From Cotesia glomerata (taxonomy: Eukaryota; Arthropoda; Insecta; Hymenoptera; Braconidae): DNA of 64,000 nt. The notes under the pieces were generated by a model. It was not told where the DNA came from. It saw nothing but the letters and a program-made list of their open reading frames with translations, and did not search any database. Of the stretch, positions 53,238-64,000 are shown piece after piece. Within the stretch, counting starts at the first letter, position 1, and every line of letters begins with the position of its first letter. Both the position numbers and the translations under genes were made by a program. Location of the stretch: NCBI RefSeq assembly GCF_020080835.1, contig NC_058158.1:15536882-15600881 (forward strand). The letters are read 5' to 3'.

Positions 53238-53394
53238 TGGATCTGATCAGACATGCATAGTCAGAGATGTGAAAAAAATTTTTCTTTGACGATAAAAATT
53301 TTTGTTGACATCACAAAATGTGAAAAATTATTTTTATCATTATTATCATTTATCATTTTTATTATTAATCACCGATCAATTTCAAAACCAAATC

Positions 53395-53850
53395 AGGTAT
53401 TAACATCAAAAAATTACGTTGACCACCGTCAAGCGGTCAAAATCGGTCAATTCGTTCAAGAGATATTGTGGACGAAAGAAAACCGAAAAAAGTGTTTTTT
53501 CGAAATTACTCCGAATTTCCTAGTTTTATCAATTTAAACTTGAAATTCTTCATAAGGCTGAAGAAACTGCGTCGAATGCCACCAACCCCGTGAAATTCGG
53601 TTGATCCATTCAAAAGTTATTGCGGTTTAAAAATTCAAAAAAATATTGTTCTATGAAACTTCTTGAGCTTGAAGAGCTCAAAAACATAGAAAAGCTATCT
53701 CTTCAAGCTCCGAGAGCTCAAAATAACACATAAATTTTGTTTTTGAACTCGGAGAGCTCAAAAACATCATTATTGCAATTTTAAGCACCTAGGTATGGAA
53801 TTAGCGGGATGGCCTTCAGAGTTTACCGTTTTTCTAATTTTTCTTTTATT
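53395..53850 (-). repeat. AC-pad left arm, minus strand
   Basis: GGTCAATTCGTTCAAGAGAT, GTGAAATTCGGTTGATCCAT and three GAGCTC blocks, closing with AATTAGCGGGATGGCCTTC, mirror the plus-strand left arm. The (AC)n and right arm are missing. Confidence 0.8.
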
Positions 53851-54004
53851 TTTGATTCTCAAAAAAAAAAACTTCAATCAATTTGACAACTATTACCGCT
53901 CATCCCGGGCAGAGCCGATTTTTTTTTTATTTTTTCTATTTAATTAAAAAAAAAATTGTCAAATTTTCTTAAATAAAAAAAATTTTTGTTTTTTCAATTA
54001 AAAA

Positions 54005-54331
54005 AAAATTAGAAAAACAGTTGACCCTGAAGGTCATTTCTGCAACTTCCCGCTACTTTCTTACTTAAGCGCTCAAAATCGCACTTATGACATTCTTGAG
54101 CTCGAAGAGCTCAAAAATATAATTTTCGTGCTCTCCGAGCTCAAAAGTCTGATAAAAGCTTAATAAAACACTATTTTTTGAATTTTCACACCACAATAAC
54201 TTTTGAATGAATAAACCGATTTTCACGCGGTTGGCGGCATTTAACGCAGTTTTTTAAATTCTATGATACATTTTTAAACACGAATTGATAAGACTGAAAG
54301 TTTTGGTGTAATTCGAAAAAAAACACTTTTT
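54005..54331 (+). repeat. AC-pad left-arm fragment, plus strand
   Basis: ATTAGAAAAACAGTTGACCC, AACTTCCCGCTACTTTC, TTGAGCTCGAAGAGCTC and TTTTCACGCGGTTGGCGGC in order. It stops where the inverted copy begins. Confidence 0.8.
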
Positions 54332-54489
54332 TAACTTCCCGCTAAGAAAATCGAAGATTTTCAAAAATCGTGAAGTTATTGGTTTTACCTCGTTTTTCGA
54401 AAATCGAGTTTTCATCAGATCTCGATGTTTTGATGTCCTAGGAAGCTTTCCTGAATATGTTCGCGATGATGTCCGTATGTCTGTATGTA

Positions 54490-54546
<57 letters not shown>

Positions 54547-55543
54547 TAGGGTGTGCCAAAATGTAACTCCCGTGGAGAACCTTTTAAAATTGGAATTTTG
54601 AGTTTCGCTTTTAACAGGGGCTGCGTTTGGGCATTTCCTGAGATATTTTGGTGTAAGACGATGTATTTGATTTTCATAGAATTTTTCAACAGAAGCTTAG
54701 TTTGGGCATTTCCAGTGAAAATTCAAAATTTGGCCGGAATTGCCCAATTAAATCTCCTGTTAGAAATACTATAAATAATCAAATGAATCCTCTCATCCCA
54801 AAATATCTTAGGAAATGCCCAAACACAGCTGCTGTTAAAAGTGGAACTCAAAATTCCAATTTTAAAAGGTTCTCCACGGAAGTTACATTTTGGCACACCC
54901 TAGTATGTATGTATGTAACCCTTTTATAACTTTTGGACGGCTTGACCGATTTCATCGCGGTTGGTGCCATTCGAAAGGGCTTGACAAAACTTTGAATCAA
55001 TTCAGACTGGTAAATTTTGAGAAATCTTAAAAAAACTACAAAAAAAAATTTTTTGAAATGTGGTTTTTTTGGAATTACTTTTAAATGGCTTCACCGATCA
55101 ATTCCAAAATCTAATCAGCTCTTAAGGTCAAAAAACCACGTCGATCACCGCAAGCCCGGTCAAAATCGGTAGTTCGTGAGTTATCGTTGTCGAAAGAAAA
55201 CCGAAAAAAGTGTTTTTTTCGGAATTACTTCGAAATTCCTGGCTCGATCGATTTAAACTTGAACATTCGGCATGAAGCTTTAAAAACTGCGTCGAATACC
55301 GCCAACCGCTTAGAAATCAGTTCATTCATTCAAAAGTTATTGCCATTTGAAAATTCGAAAAATTGTGTTTTATTAAACTGCTATCAGAGTTTTGAGCTCG
55401 AAGAGCTCAAAATGACACGAAAATCATATTTTTGAACTCGAAGAGCTCAAAAACATAATGTGTAATTTTGAGCGCTTAAGTACAAAATAAGCGGAAAGTT
55501 GCAGGGATGGCCTTCAGGGACAACCGTCATCCTAATTTTTTCG
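54332..55543 (-). repeat. Complete AC-pad on the minus strand
   Basis: On the plus strand: right arm inverted (54332-54490), (GT)n (54493-54544), an inserted MITE (54547-54902), then the left arm inverted to about 55543 (ending GGCCTTCAGGGACAACCGTC). Without the MITE it is about 860 bp, the best estimate of the pad's full short form. It has no R1 insertion. No reading frame is conserved between copies. Confidence 0.85.
54547..54902. mobile_element. 356-bp palindromic MITE inside the pad's GT tract
   Basis: TAGGGTGTGCCAAAATGTAA at 54547 and TTACATTTTGGCACACCCTA ending 54902 start inverted repeats about 105 bp long with few mismatches. GTAT lies on both sides, but in GT-rich DNA the duplication cannot be fixed. 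Non-coding. Confidence 0.88.
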
Positions 55544-55794
55544 ATTTCTTTCGTCAACGATAACTCACAAACGAATCAACCGATTTCGACCAGATTGGTG
55601 GCGATCGATGTGGTTTTTGAATGTTAAGAGCTGATTAGTTTTTGGAATTAATCGGTCAAACCGTTTGAAAGTTATTAAAAAAAAACAACATTTGGAAAAA
55701 ATTTTTTTCGCAGTTTTTTTAAGATTTCTCTAAATCTATCGGTCCGATTCGGTCCAACTCGTATTCAAAATCTAAGTTTAGTTGAACCCTTTCG

Positions 55795-55796
<2 letters not shown>
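55544..55796 (+). repeat. AC-pad left-arm part preceding B2
   Basis: TTTCTTTCGTCAACGATAAC, CGACCAGATTGGTGGCGATC, AGAGCTGATTAGTTTTTGG and TCTAAGTTTAGTTGAACCC in pad order, ending at the CA tract. Confidence 0.85.

Positions 55797-55866
<70 letters not shown>
55797..55866 (+). repeat. (AC)35 tract at the 5' end of B2
   Basis: Seventy bases of AC directly before the first base of B2. Confidence 0.97.
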
Positions 55867-55868
<2 letters not shown>

Positions 55869-56009
55869 CGTGTCGGGCTTGCTGGGTCCCGCATCGGGCG
55901 CCTCCTCAGGTGGCGGATAGGGGAATGCCCGGCATATCTGCACGTCAGATGCGTCGAGTACCGAGGAAATAAAATACTCGGGCTGGACCAAAACCTAGCA
56001 AAAGATGAT

Positions 56010-57482
56010 ATGGAAATGTCAGAAGATTTTCAAACATCGTTTACAGTACAGAGGATGGATACCTCAGTGCCGGCGAGGAAGGCGTGCAAACGGGCCTAAA
56101 CTCGTCGTTATCAAGCAACCGTTTGAACAGTGAAGTAGACCCCATGGCTCTGCTGTCTAGCAATGCTAGCAAGGTTACAGGGAGTACGAAATCAGCCCAG
56201 ATGGCAGAGAACGGACAGCTGAGCAACATTCCTTCAAAAAGTGGAGGACCTTTTGCTCCTGCCACTAATCAAACCCACCGAGGAAGAATGAACTCTCTAC
56301 CGACCGTCACCGGCCAACAGTCACCAACGGAGAGGCTCGGCAACAAGATTGATGAGTTAGCCGACTTCATAAAAGACAAAAAGAATCTCCACCATGAGAT
56401 CAGAAAATTGGTTTCGTCTATTAGTACGGCATATAGGCTGGCCAACAAATCACCAACGAAGTCGGCGTCAATGACTCAAACATCTCCGAGTCTGAACAAA
56501 AAATCACAGCCACCTCTGACCACTCCTAAGAAATTACCACAGCAAGGAGATGGCAACAAGAAGAGGCCGCTGTCCACGCCCAGCCCTTCCTCAGATATTG
56601 ACAAGCCAGCACAGAAAAAGACAGCCCGGGATGATACCTGGACCAAAGTGACTCAGCAAAACAAGAAAAAGAAAGAACAGGAGCCAGTGACTCAAACTGC
56701 TACAGCCCAAGACCAGCCAAACAGCGGTGGCTCCAAGAAACCAAGGAGGAAGAAGACAAGAACTAAAGCTGTCCTAGTCCAACCAGCTGAAGGGCGAACA
56801 TACGCCGATCTCCTGAAGGAAATCAAGGCCAAGGTAAGCCCTGTCGAGACGGGCGTAGACATAAGGTCTATTAAAAAGACGAAACACGGAGGCGTTCTCC
56901 TTGAAATGGCTCGAAAGTCCGAAGACAGCAAGGCATTCACCGATGCAGTAAGGGCAGCCACTGCAAACATCGGCACAGTCAAGACGCTAACACCAACAAC
57001 ATCGATCGAGATCCTCGACTTAGATGAAATCTCTACCGAGAGCGAAGTCCGTGAAGCACTCAAACGTGAATTCACTGACAACCTGGAGGTCAAACGGATA
57101 AATTTGACAAAACCCACACCACGAGGTAATCGGGCAGCCTTCTGCGAACTAGACAAGCCCAGTGCGATTAAGGCCCTTGACAAGGCCCGTATACGGATCG
57201 GTTTGGTGAACTGTCGTATACGCCCAGTAGTAAAAGTAACACGTTGTTTTAAATGTCTTGGTTATGGACACCAAACACGTCAGTGTGCGGGACCAGACAG
57301 AAACAGGTGCTGCTACAAATGTGGCGGAGAGAACCACAAGGCCGTAAACTGCACGGAGAAGTTAAAATGCTTCCTTTGTGCTTCGGAAAAGATGCCCAGG
57401 ATAGTCTATGCCATATTTCTGGCACTGGAGCGTGTAAGGCATTCCGCAAAGCACTTGCAGAAGCCACGAAAGGTCAGAAATA
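56010..57482 (+). pseudogene. B2 ORF1 (gag-like), two frameshifts
   Basis: Homologous start at ATG 56010. One base is missing near 56078 relative to B1, and the frame then runs cleanly from 56084 through the helical segment, basic tract, middle domain and the first two zinc knuckles (CFKCLGYGHQTRQC, CYKCGGENHKAVNC). Another base is missing near 57388 (CGGAAAAG against CGGACAAAG), which destroys the third knuckle's context and the natural stop. Where B1 carries a frameshift (20515), B2 is intact, so the two copies have independent lesions. Confidence 0.9.
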
Positions 57483-60264
57483 ACACGCATACTACAAGGC
57501 AACCTGAATAGGTGCGCCTTGGCGCAAAACCTGCTGCGCCAGCGTGTTTTCGAAGATAAAATTGACGTCTGCTTTATCTGCGAGCAATATCTAAACATCG
57601 AAGGTAAAACGTGGTTCGCAGACGAAACGGGCACGGCAGCAATTTGGATTGTGAACACAAAGAACGTTACCGTCAACAACAGCGGAGGTGGAGCAGGTTT
57701 TGTCTGGATTCAAACCCCCACAACCTACTTCATAAGCGTCTATCTCTCACCTAACGAAGGGATTAGTGTGTTCCGACAGAAAATCGCAAATATAGAAGAT
57801 GCGGTCACTAAGTTCTACGGCGAAGTTATCGTAGCCGGAGACTTCAACGCTAAATCGGCTGAGTAGGGCGCTGCTTTCTCTGACACCAGAGGAAAGTCGC
57901 TGACGTCGTGGCTAGACTCGACCTCATAGTGCTGAACACCGGGAGCACCACGACCTTTAGAAGACCAGGGTACCAAGAGTCCATCCTCGACATCTCATTG
58001 GCGACTCCAAGGACTGCCAACATGAATGAAGACTGGACAGTATCCGAAGAATACAGTGGCAGTGATCACCAGTTTGTGACATTCAGCGTTGGATTGGAAT
58101 TTGCTCCGGTTTCACAACGCGACGTTTCTAAGCGGAAGTGGAATGCCAAAAGGCTTGATCCAGAGGCATTGCAAGCTTCACTCGCACGAAGCTGGTCTAT
58201 CCTCCAGAACAACCCGACACCGGATACCTGCAGCGAGACGGAAAAGGCAGTGCTAAACACGATGAAGGAAATTACTGCCGCATGTGACGCCTCTATGCCG
58301 CGGCTGAAAAACCAGAGCTTCCACAGGCCGGCGTACTGGTGGTCACCGGACATAGCAGAACTTCGCAAAATATGCCATCAGCTACGTCGCCGAGCAACGA
58401 GAGCTACGAAACGCTCCCCAAGCCAGGACTTGTATTCAAAAGAGTACAAGCAGGCCAAAAAGACGCTAAACCGAGCCATTAAAGCAAGTAAAGCGAAACT
58501 GTGGAAAGAGATCTGCAACGATCTCGACAATGACCTCTGGGGTAAAGCCTACCAAATTGTCGCCAAACGACTTGGAAAGGCTTCACCAGAGGCGCCGAAA
58601 TCTCCTGCCTTGATGGAGAGTATTTAACGGAGCTTTTCCCCAAACACCCACCGCGGGAGAAGAAACACTACACTAAGAACAGCGAAGTAACACCCTTCAC
58701 AACTAAGGAATTACAAGACGCGGCCAAGTCACTCAAAACAGGAAAGGCACCTGGACCTGATGGCATCCCGGCATCGGTGATCAAAACTGTAGCCCTGGAA
58801 TACCCAGACATACTCCTACAACGCATGCTTGGCAACTAGCACGTTTCCCGTGGTCTGGAAACGGCAGAGATTGGTTCTCTTAGACAAAAGTAAGGGAACC
58901 CCCATAACACCTTCGTCGTTTAGACCACTCTGTATGCTGGACATTGCTGGAAAACTGCTCGAGAAGCTCATACAAGGGAGACTTCGCAACGACATAGACC
59001 GTGCTGGAGGTTTTGCCGCAAACCAACACGGCTTCCGGAAAGGACGTTCAACAGTCGGCGCGATCCAGAAAGTCGTAGTGACAGCGAGAGAAGCATGTAC
59101 TGGTAGCCTCAAAGCCCGCAAGGTGTGTCTTGTCCTCACGCTAGACATTAGAAATGCCTTTAACAGCGCAAATTGGAGAGATATTTTGGACGCCCTGGAG
59201 CACAGATTTGACGTGGAGCCGGAGAATCTGGCACTTGTCGACAACTACCTTGACGAGAGAAAGCTGATAGCAGAAACCACGGAAGGTCCACAAGAATACG
59301 CCATAACGGCTGGCGTGCCGCAAGGCTCAATAATGGGGCCCGATCTATGGAACGCGGACTACGACGAGCTTCTGGAAATCCCGTTGCCAAAGCAAGTGGA
59401 GCTAACGGGCTTTGCAGACGACGTCGCGGCCACGATAATAGTAGACAGCGTAGAGGAGGCCGAACTACTCGTTTGGGAAACCATTGATGCTGTCGAGACT
59501 TGGCTCGATAAGCACCACCTGAAACTCGCAAAACACAAAACCAAGATGGTCGTTCTGACTCGCCAAAAATGGTTCCCAAAACCATTTGCTGTGGACATGA
59601 GAGGAATAACGCAAACGTCAACAAGGGCCCTGCGCTATCTGAGGGTAATGATAGACGAGAAACTATCTTTCCGCGAACACCTCGATAGTGCATGCCAGAA
59701 AGCCAGCAAGACGGTATCTAGCCTAGCAAGAATTATGACGAATACTATGGGACCAATAACCAAAAAGAGGAGAGTCCTTCTGGAAGCAGTCCATTCGGTA
59801 CTGCTTTATGGAGCGGAACTATGGGCAGATATATTAAAGCAGAAAACCTATCGGCGGAAAATGGCAGCAGTGCAGCAGCGAGGCGCTCTCAGAGTTGCCT
59901 GCGCCTACCGCACGGTTTCCGAAGCGGCTGTATTGGTCATTGCGGGAGCTGCGCCCATCGACCTATTAGCGTTCGAGAGAGCAAGACTCTACGACGCTAA
60001 AATCGGTGGCGAAAACATGAAGATGGCAAAAACGAGGATAAAAACGGAAACGCAGCAAGAGTGGCAGGACTGATGGACGTCAGGAGAAACAGGCAGATGG
60101 TCTGGCTTTCTCGGAAGCACGGGTACACGGACTTCTTTCTGACCCAGCTACTGACGGGATATGAGCAGTTCAATGCCTATCTATTCAAGATGGGTTTGCA
60201 CAGCACACCAACGTGCAAATACTGTCCAGATAAAATTGACAACGCCGAGCACACGTTTTTCGAG
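57481..60264 (+). pseudogene. B2 ORF2 (EN-RT), start lost, several lesions
   Basis: The ORF2 start codon is ATA instead of ATG (57482). EN reads to TAG 57864-57866, where B1 has TGG. A small deletion at about 57893 and a lost base near 58625 follow, with an 8-nt deletion near 58820. From 58829 RT is open for 414 codons: RPLCMLDIAGKLLEK, HGFRKGRST, DIRNAFNSANWRD, AGVPQGSIMGPDLWN, GFADDVAAT and KRRVLLEAVHSVLLYGAELW, to a TGA at 60071-60073. It ends at the junction inside the CKYC...H zinc-knuckle region. Inactive. Confidence 0.9.
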
Positions 60265-60366
60265 TCCTGGTGGCGCCCTTTTATTTATTAATTTAGATTT
60301 GTTTAGTTTATTATTTCAATTAATTTAATTTAAGGGGCCAATTGAGCGTTATAAACACCTGTTACA
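60265..60366 (+). repeat. 3' end of the 1.9-kb LTR family
   Basis: TCCTGGTGGCGCCCTTTTAT to ATAAACACCTGTTACA aligns with 41330-41434, the end of the solo LTR. It is truncated at its left by the junction with B2. Confidence 0.85.
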
Positions 60367-60462
60367 TAATATAAAAATGATCTAAAGCGGATTTTACAAC
60401 GAATCACCTCCAATAAGGTTCGCGGAGTGGGTGGTAACAATAAAAAATCTTAATTTTGAAAT
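60367..60462 (+). repeat. Single unit of the window-start minisatellite
   Basis: GATCTAAAGCGGATTTTACA, CACCTCCAATAAGG and GCGGAGTGGGTGGTAACAA follow the order of the ~140-bp units at 1-655. Confidence 0.6.
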
Positions 60463-60610
60463 TGTAACAGGGTAAGTATACCCTCAATCGAGAAGTGGCC
60501 GGATATCGATAATTATTCGACAAAGTATTGACGCGTCTCGATCTTCGGGCCTAGAGAGAGAGTAGGAGGGGGTAGTTTCGGGTTATTACAGGTGAGCTGT
60601 GCAGTGTAAG
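60463..60610 (+). repeat. 5' end of the 1.9-kb LTR family
   Basis: TGTAACAGGGTAAGTATACC, GATAATTATTCGACAAAG and GACGCGTCTCGATCTTCGGG align with 39550-39650. Similarity fades after about 60610. 60611-60715 is unassigned. Confidence 0.75.
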
Positions 60611-60715
60611 AGGGAGAAGTGGTGTAACCGCCGGACGGAGTGTCACGGAAGATCAAGAGAGACCGATCCCCGGAGTAGTTACCAGTCGAAGAAAGCCAAC
60701 AACAACTGCACAGAA

Positions 60716-61379
60716 AAAAAAATTAGTTAAACTTCCCGCCAATCTTATACCTAAACGCTTGAAATTGCACTTATGACGTTTTTGAGCTCTTCGAGCTCAT
60801 AAATACACTTTGTGTGTCATTTTGAGCTCTCCGAGCTCAAAAAAATAGCTGTTGTATGCTTTTGAGCTCTTCGAGTTTGATAGTAGTTTGATAAAACACT
60901 ATTTTTTGAATTTTCAAATCGCAATAAATTTTGAATGAATAAACCGATTTTCACGCGAATGGTGGCATTCGACGCAGTTTTTTAAGCTTCATAAAGAATC
61001 TTCAGATATAAATTGATAGAACGAAAAATATCGGAGTAATTCCGAAACACACACTTTTTTCGGTTTTCTTTCGTCACCGATAACTCACGAACGAATCAAC
61101 TGATTTTGACCGGACTGGCGGCGATCGACGTGGTTTTTTGATATTGAGAGCTGATTAGTTTTTAAAATTGATCGGTGAAGCCGTTTAAAAGTTATTCCAA
61201 AAAAAAACCCATTTGAAAAAATTGTTTTTTGTACTTTTTTTGCGATTTCTCAAAATCTACCGGTCCGAATCGTTCCAAAGTATATTCAAAATCTAAGTTT
61301 AGTCAAGCTCTTTCGAATGGCACCCACCGCTATCAAATCGGTCAAGCCGTTCAATAGTTATGAGAGGTTTACATACATC
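60716..61379 (+). repeat. AC-pad left arm preceding A4
   Basis: AACTTCCCGCCAATCTTATA, three GAGCTCTTCGAGCTC-like blocks (60783-60880), TTTTCACGCGAATGGTGGC, GGTTTTCTTTCGTCACCG, TGGCACCCACCGCTATC and AGTTATGAGAGGTTTACATA lead into (AC)n. Confidence 0.88.
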
Positions 61380-61395
61380 CACACACACACACACA
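61380..61395 (+). repeat. (CA)8 tract at the 5' end of A4
   Basis: Short CA tract joining the pad left arm to the truncated 5' end of A4. Confidence 0.9.
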
Positions 61396-61397
61396 GT

Positions 61398-61597
61398 GCA
61401 AAAGCGAAGTCGTCCGGTCTAAGCACTGCATAAGGTGCGGAAAAAAAGGACACAAAATTGCTGATTGTAAAAATCCAGCTAAATGTGCACTGTGCGTTGA
61501 ACGGCACAGCGTAGAAAAGGCGGCTCACCATGCAGGCACGAACAGATGTCCCGTGTTCCAAGAAGCGCTCCAGAGGATAACGAAGCCAAGAACATGA
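61398..61597 (+). pseudogene. A4 ORF1 C-terminal end (zinc knuckles)
   Basis: Open from the truncation: CKSEVVRSKHCIRCGKKGHK, IADCKNPAKCALC and RCPVFQEALQRI to TGA 61595-61597. The last two knuckles are intact. The stop overlaps the ORF2 ATG (61594) as ATGA, as in A3 and B1. The N-terminal four-fifths of ORF1 is absent. Confidence 0.85.
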
Positions 61598-64000
61598 AGA
61601 TATTGCAGCTCAATCTCAATCATTGTGAGGCTGCGCATGACCTGCTCATGCAAACTGTGCACGAATTAGAGGCCGATGTAGCACTTATAAGTAAGCCTTA
61701 TAGACATCTGAGTAACCAACCCTGGGAATCCGACAGCACTAACAAAGCCGTCATCTGGTCCTGCGGTAAATGTCCTTTTCAGAGAACAGTCAACAATAAA
61801 GAAGCCGGCTTCGTAGCAGCATGGATAGATGGCCTCCGCTTCTACAGTTGCTATGCACCACCTAGTCTCTCTAATGAACAGTTTGAAGACCTCCTTGATC
61901 GGCTAACTGAGGATTCAAGAAAACACTTTCCCATGGCAATAGCTGGTGACTTCAATTCCTGGGCAGCAAACTGGGGCAGCAAGTTCACTAATACACGTGG
62001 AAAAGCACTTCTCGAGGAAATGGCCACAATGGACGTGATCCTTCTTAACACCGGTGACACGCCAACGTATACTAAGGGATAGGCAAACTCAATTGTCGAC
62101 CTCACATTTATCAGCAGTTGCTTAGCTCGAAGAGGTTTTTCATGGAAAGTCTTGAACATCTACACAGCCAGCGACCATAGTGCGATACTATGGGGAATAT
62201 CAACTTGCCAGAATATAACAAGTTTCAACAGGAGCGCTAACGCGGTTGGGTGGAAAGTTAAATCTCTCGACCTCACTGCTTTAGTAGTAGCCCTAGAGTG
62301 CGATTCGATCATCGTAGAAACTGCTGAAGAGAAGACCAAGGACCTAATGAGAAGAGTCACCCAGGCTTGCGACGCCAGTATGTCCCGGAAACGTGGCATG
62401 AATTCAAGACCTTCGGTGCACTGGTGGAACGATCACATTAGCATTCTACGTTCAGAGTGTCTTAAAAAAAGAAGAAAGTCTCAGCGTGGCTACAGACGAC
62501 CTAACTCCGCAGAGCTGTTGGCAGAGTATAAAAAGGCCCGTCGAGAATTGAACAGAGTCATCAAAGAAAGCAAAAGACGCTGCTGGAAGGAACTGGTCGC
62601 AGAAGTAGAGTAAGATCCATGGGGCAGACCGTATAAGGTCGTTACGACCCACCTGAAATGCCAGCCAATGACATCACCTACGTGTCCACAGTTCCTAAAG
62701 AAGATTGTTACTGCGCTGTTTCCCCAACAGCCGGTATTCACCTACACGTTGGAGCAGCTCAACCCTGAAGACATCCCAACTATCACGTTGGATGAGTTGA
62801 TAGAGGAAGGCAATCGAGTAGGGAATAATAAGGCGCCGGGATTGGACGGAATCCCTAATATTGCTCTAAAATCAATCCTTAGGGCAGCACCGAAATTATT
62901 CCTGGATGTTTACGATACATGCCTGAAGAAAGGGACTTTTCCCCAGAAGTGGAAACAGCAACGGCTAGTACTACTTCCAAAAGGGAAAAAGCCGCCGGAA
63001 GAACCGGCATCCTACCGACCACTCTGCATGTTAGACACGGCCGGCAAGATATTCGAGCGCATAATTCATCATAGAATAGAGGCTATAGTCGATCCACTCC
63101 TGGCAGAGAACCAGTTTGGTTTCCGAAAAGGACGGTCAACTCTGGATGCGATCAAATTGGTTGTTGATATAGCTAAGGATACAATCGCCGGAACGAGATG
63201 GAAGGGTGGAAAGAAGAAATACTGCTTGGTGGCTGCTTTGGACATCAAGAATGCCTTCAACTCCGCTAACTGGGACTGCGTCATGCGGGCTCTAGAAGAA
63301 AAAAACGTACCAGGATACCTTCGCAGAATGGTAGCTAGCTACTTCACGAATAGGGTCCTGAAATATGACACGAAGAACGGTACGGAAGTGTACGAAATCA
63401 CTGGAGGAGTGCCACAGGGATCAGTCTTATGTCCTCTGCTATGGAACATCATGTATGATGGCCTCCTGAGAATAGCATTACCTACGGGAGTCAAACTTGT
63501 AGCATATGCGGATGACGTAGCTATCGTGATCGTTGCAAAGCACCTCGAAAAGATAGAAATGGCATTTGATATTATTAGCATTTGATATATAGCATTCAGA
63601 CGAGTCAATTTGTAGATGGACATGGTGAACTTGCAACTAGCCAAGCATAAAACCGAGGCAGTGCTCATCACCAGTAGAAAAACGGTAGAAACTATCAAGT
63701 TGAGAGTCGGAGAACAAGAAATCACATCACAACCATTTATCCGTTATCTGGGAGTGATGCTGGATGCTCAACTCAATTTCAAGCAGCAGGTGGAATACGT
63801 CAGTGCCAAAGCGTCAGTAGTGAAGGCTAGTCTCGCAAGGCTGATGCCTAACATCGGAGGCCCAATGCAGAGCACGAGGCTACTATTGTCATCAGTAGTC
63901 ACTTACGGAATATCCATTTGGGTTGATGCACTGGAAACTCAAGAATCATGGAGAAAAGCTGGACCAGTATATCGACTGAGTACCCTACGAATAGCTAGTG
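61594..64000 (+). pseudogene. A4 ORF2 (EN-RT), interrupted, incomplete at window end
   Basis: From ATG 61594: LQLNLNHCEAAHDLL, AGDFNSWAANWGS and TASDHSAIL (EN), then VGNNKAPGLDGIPN, RPLCMLDTAGKIFE, FGFRKGRST, DIKNAFNSANWD, GGVPQGSVLCPLLWN and YADDVAIV (RT). In-frame stops: TAG at 62080-62082 (A3 has GAC) and TAA at 62611-62613 (A3 has AAA). Near 63560-63620 an insertion and rearrangement end the main frame (stop 63583-63585), after which RT sequence resumes (LVITSRKTVE-like, IRYLGVMLD) in another frame to the window edge. Inactive. Confidence 0.88.

Larger units (their letters stand above)
55867..60264 (+). mobile_element. R1-clade element B2, 3' end lost
   Basis: Begins CTCGTGTCGGGC right after (AC)35. 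Its first ~1.9 kb is almost identical to B1. The element stops within the C-terminal knuckle region (ACACGTTTTTCGAG), where B1 continues for about 430 bp more; instead the end of an LTR follows at 60265. The 3' UTR, A tail, CA tract and pad right arm are all missing, so a deletion or recombination (or a misassembly) has removed them. Confidence 0.9.
61396..64000 (+). mobile_element. R1-clade element A4, 5'-truncated, runs off the window
   Basis: Begins in the ORF1 zinc-knuckle region directly after (CA)8 and continues through ORF2 past 64000. It differs from A1-A3 throughout, including a 12-bp deletion near 63900 relative to A3. Several lesions in ORF2 make it inactive. Confidence 0.9.

Overview
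This window is transposon-rich, AT-rich eukaryotic DNA. I recognise no host housekeeping gene in it. R1-clade non-LTR retrotransposons, a CsRn1-type Ty3/gypsy element primed by tRNA-Trp, CR1/Jockey-type fragments, hAT- and Kolobok-like remnants and many TIR elements all point to an arthropod, most likely an insect. A hymenopteran is possible but not shown by the sequence. Coding remnants are damaged throughout; the longest clean reading frame is the 655-codon C-terminal part of an R1-type ORF2 at 12051-14018.

The main system is a two-layer parasitism. A dispersed non-coding repeat, called the 'AC-pad' here, has a left arm of about 0.6-1 kb with several GAGCTC hairpins. An (AC)n microsatellite follows, then a right arm of about 150 bp that ends in GCGGGAAGTT. 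Two R1-clade families (A and B) lie inside AC-pads, always with the sense strand on the AC strand. They are A1 (2171-5449), A2-A3-B1 head to tail in one pad (12042-24396), B3 (25418-26040), B2 (55867-60264) and A4 (61396 to the window end). Uninvaded pads also occur (43495-44181, and on the minus strand at 44252-44421 and 54332-55543).

Layout: 1-2160 holds a minisatellite, a Helitron-like 3' end and a pad fragment. 2171-5621 is A1 in its pad. 5622-7262 holds a hairpin, a CR1-like RT fragment and a 64-bp satellite. 7320-10870 is a four-level nest: minus-strand pad, hAT-like element, CCCGGG element, CACGG MITE. 11018-24572 is the triple R1 pad. 25268-26165 is a decayed pad with B3. 26220-31186 holds satellites, a hAT pseudogene, 18S rRNA fragments next to a 101-bp array, and a large inverted repeat. 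31187-37520 is a minus-strand non-LTR element split by a 4.3-kb gypsy element. 39550-41434 is a 1.9-kb solo LTR. 42582-47476 holds TIR elements, pads and an EEP-nuclease pseudogene. 49124-51887 is a Kolobok/'Mutator-like' transposon with one internal stop. 51998-53237 is a TIR element. 53395-64000 holds pads, B2, LTR pieces and A4.

No CRISPR array, operon or complete functional host gene was found. Family names rest on motifs read by eye, without database searches.
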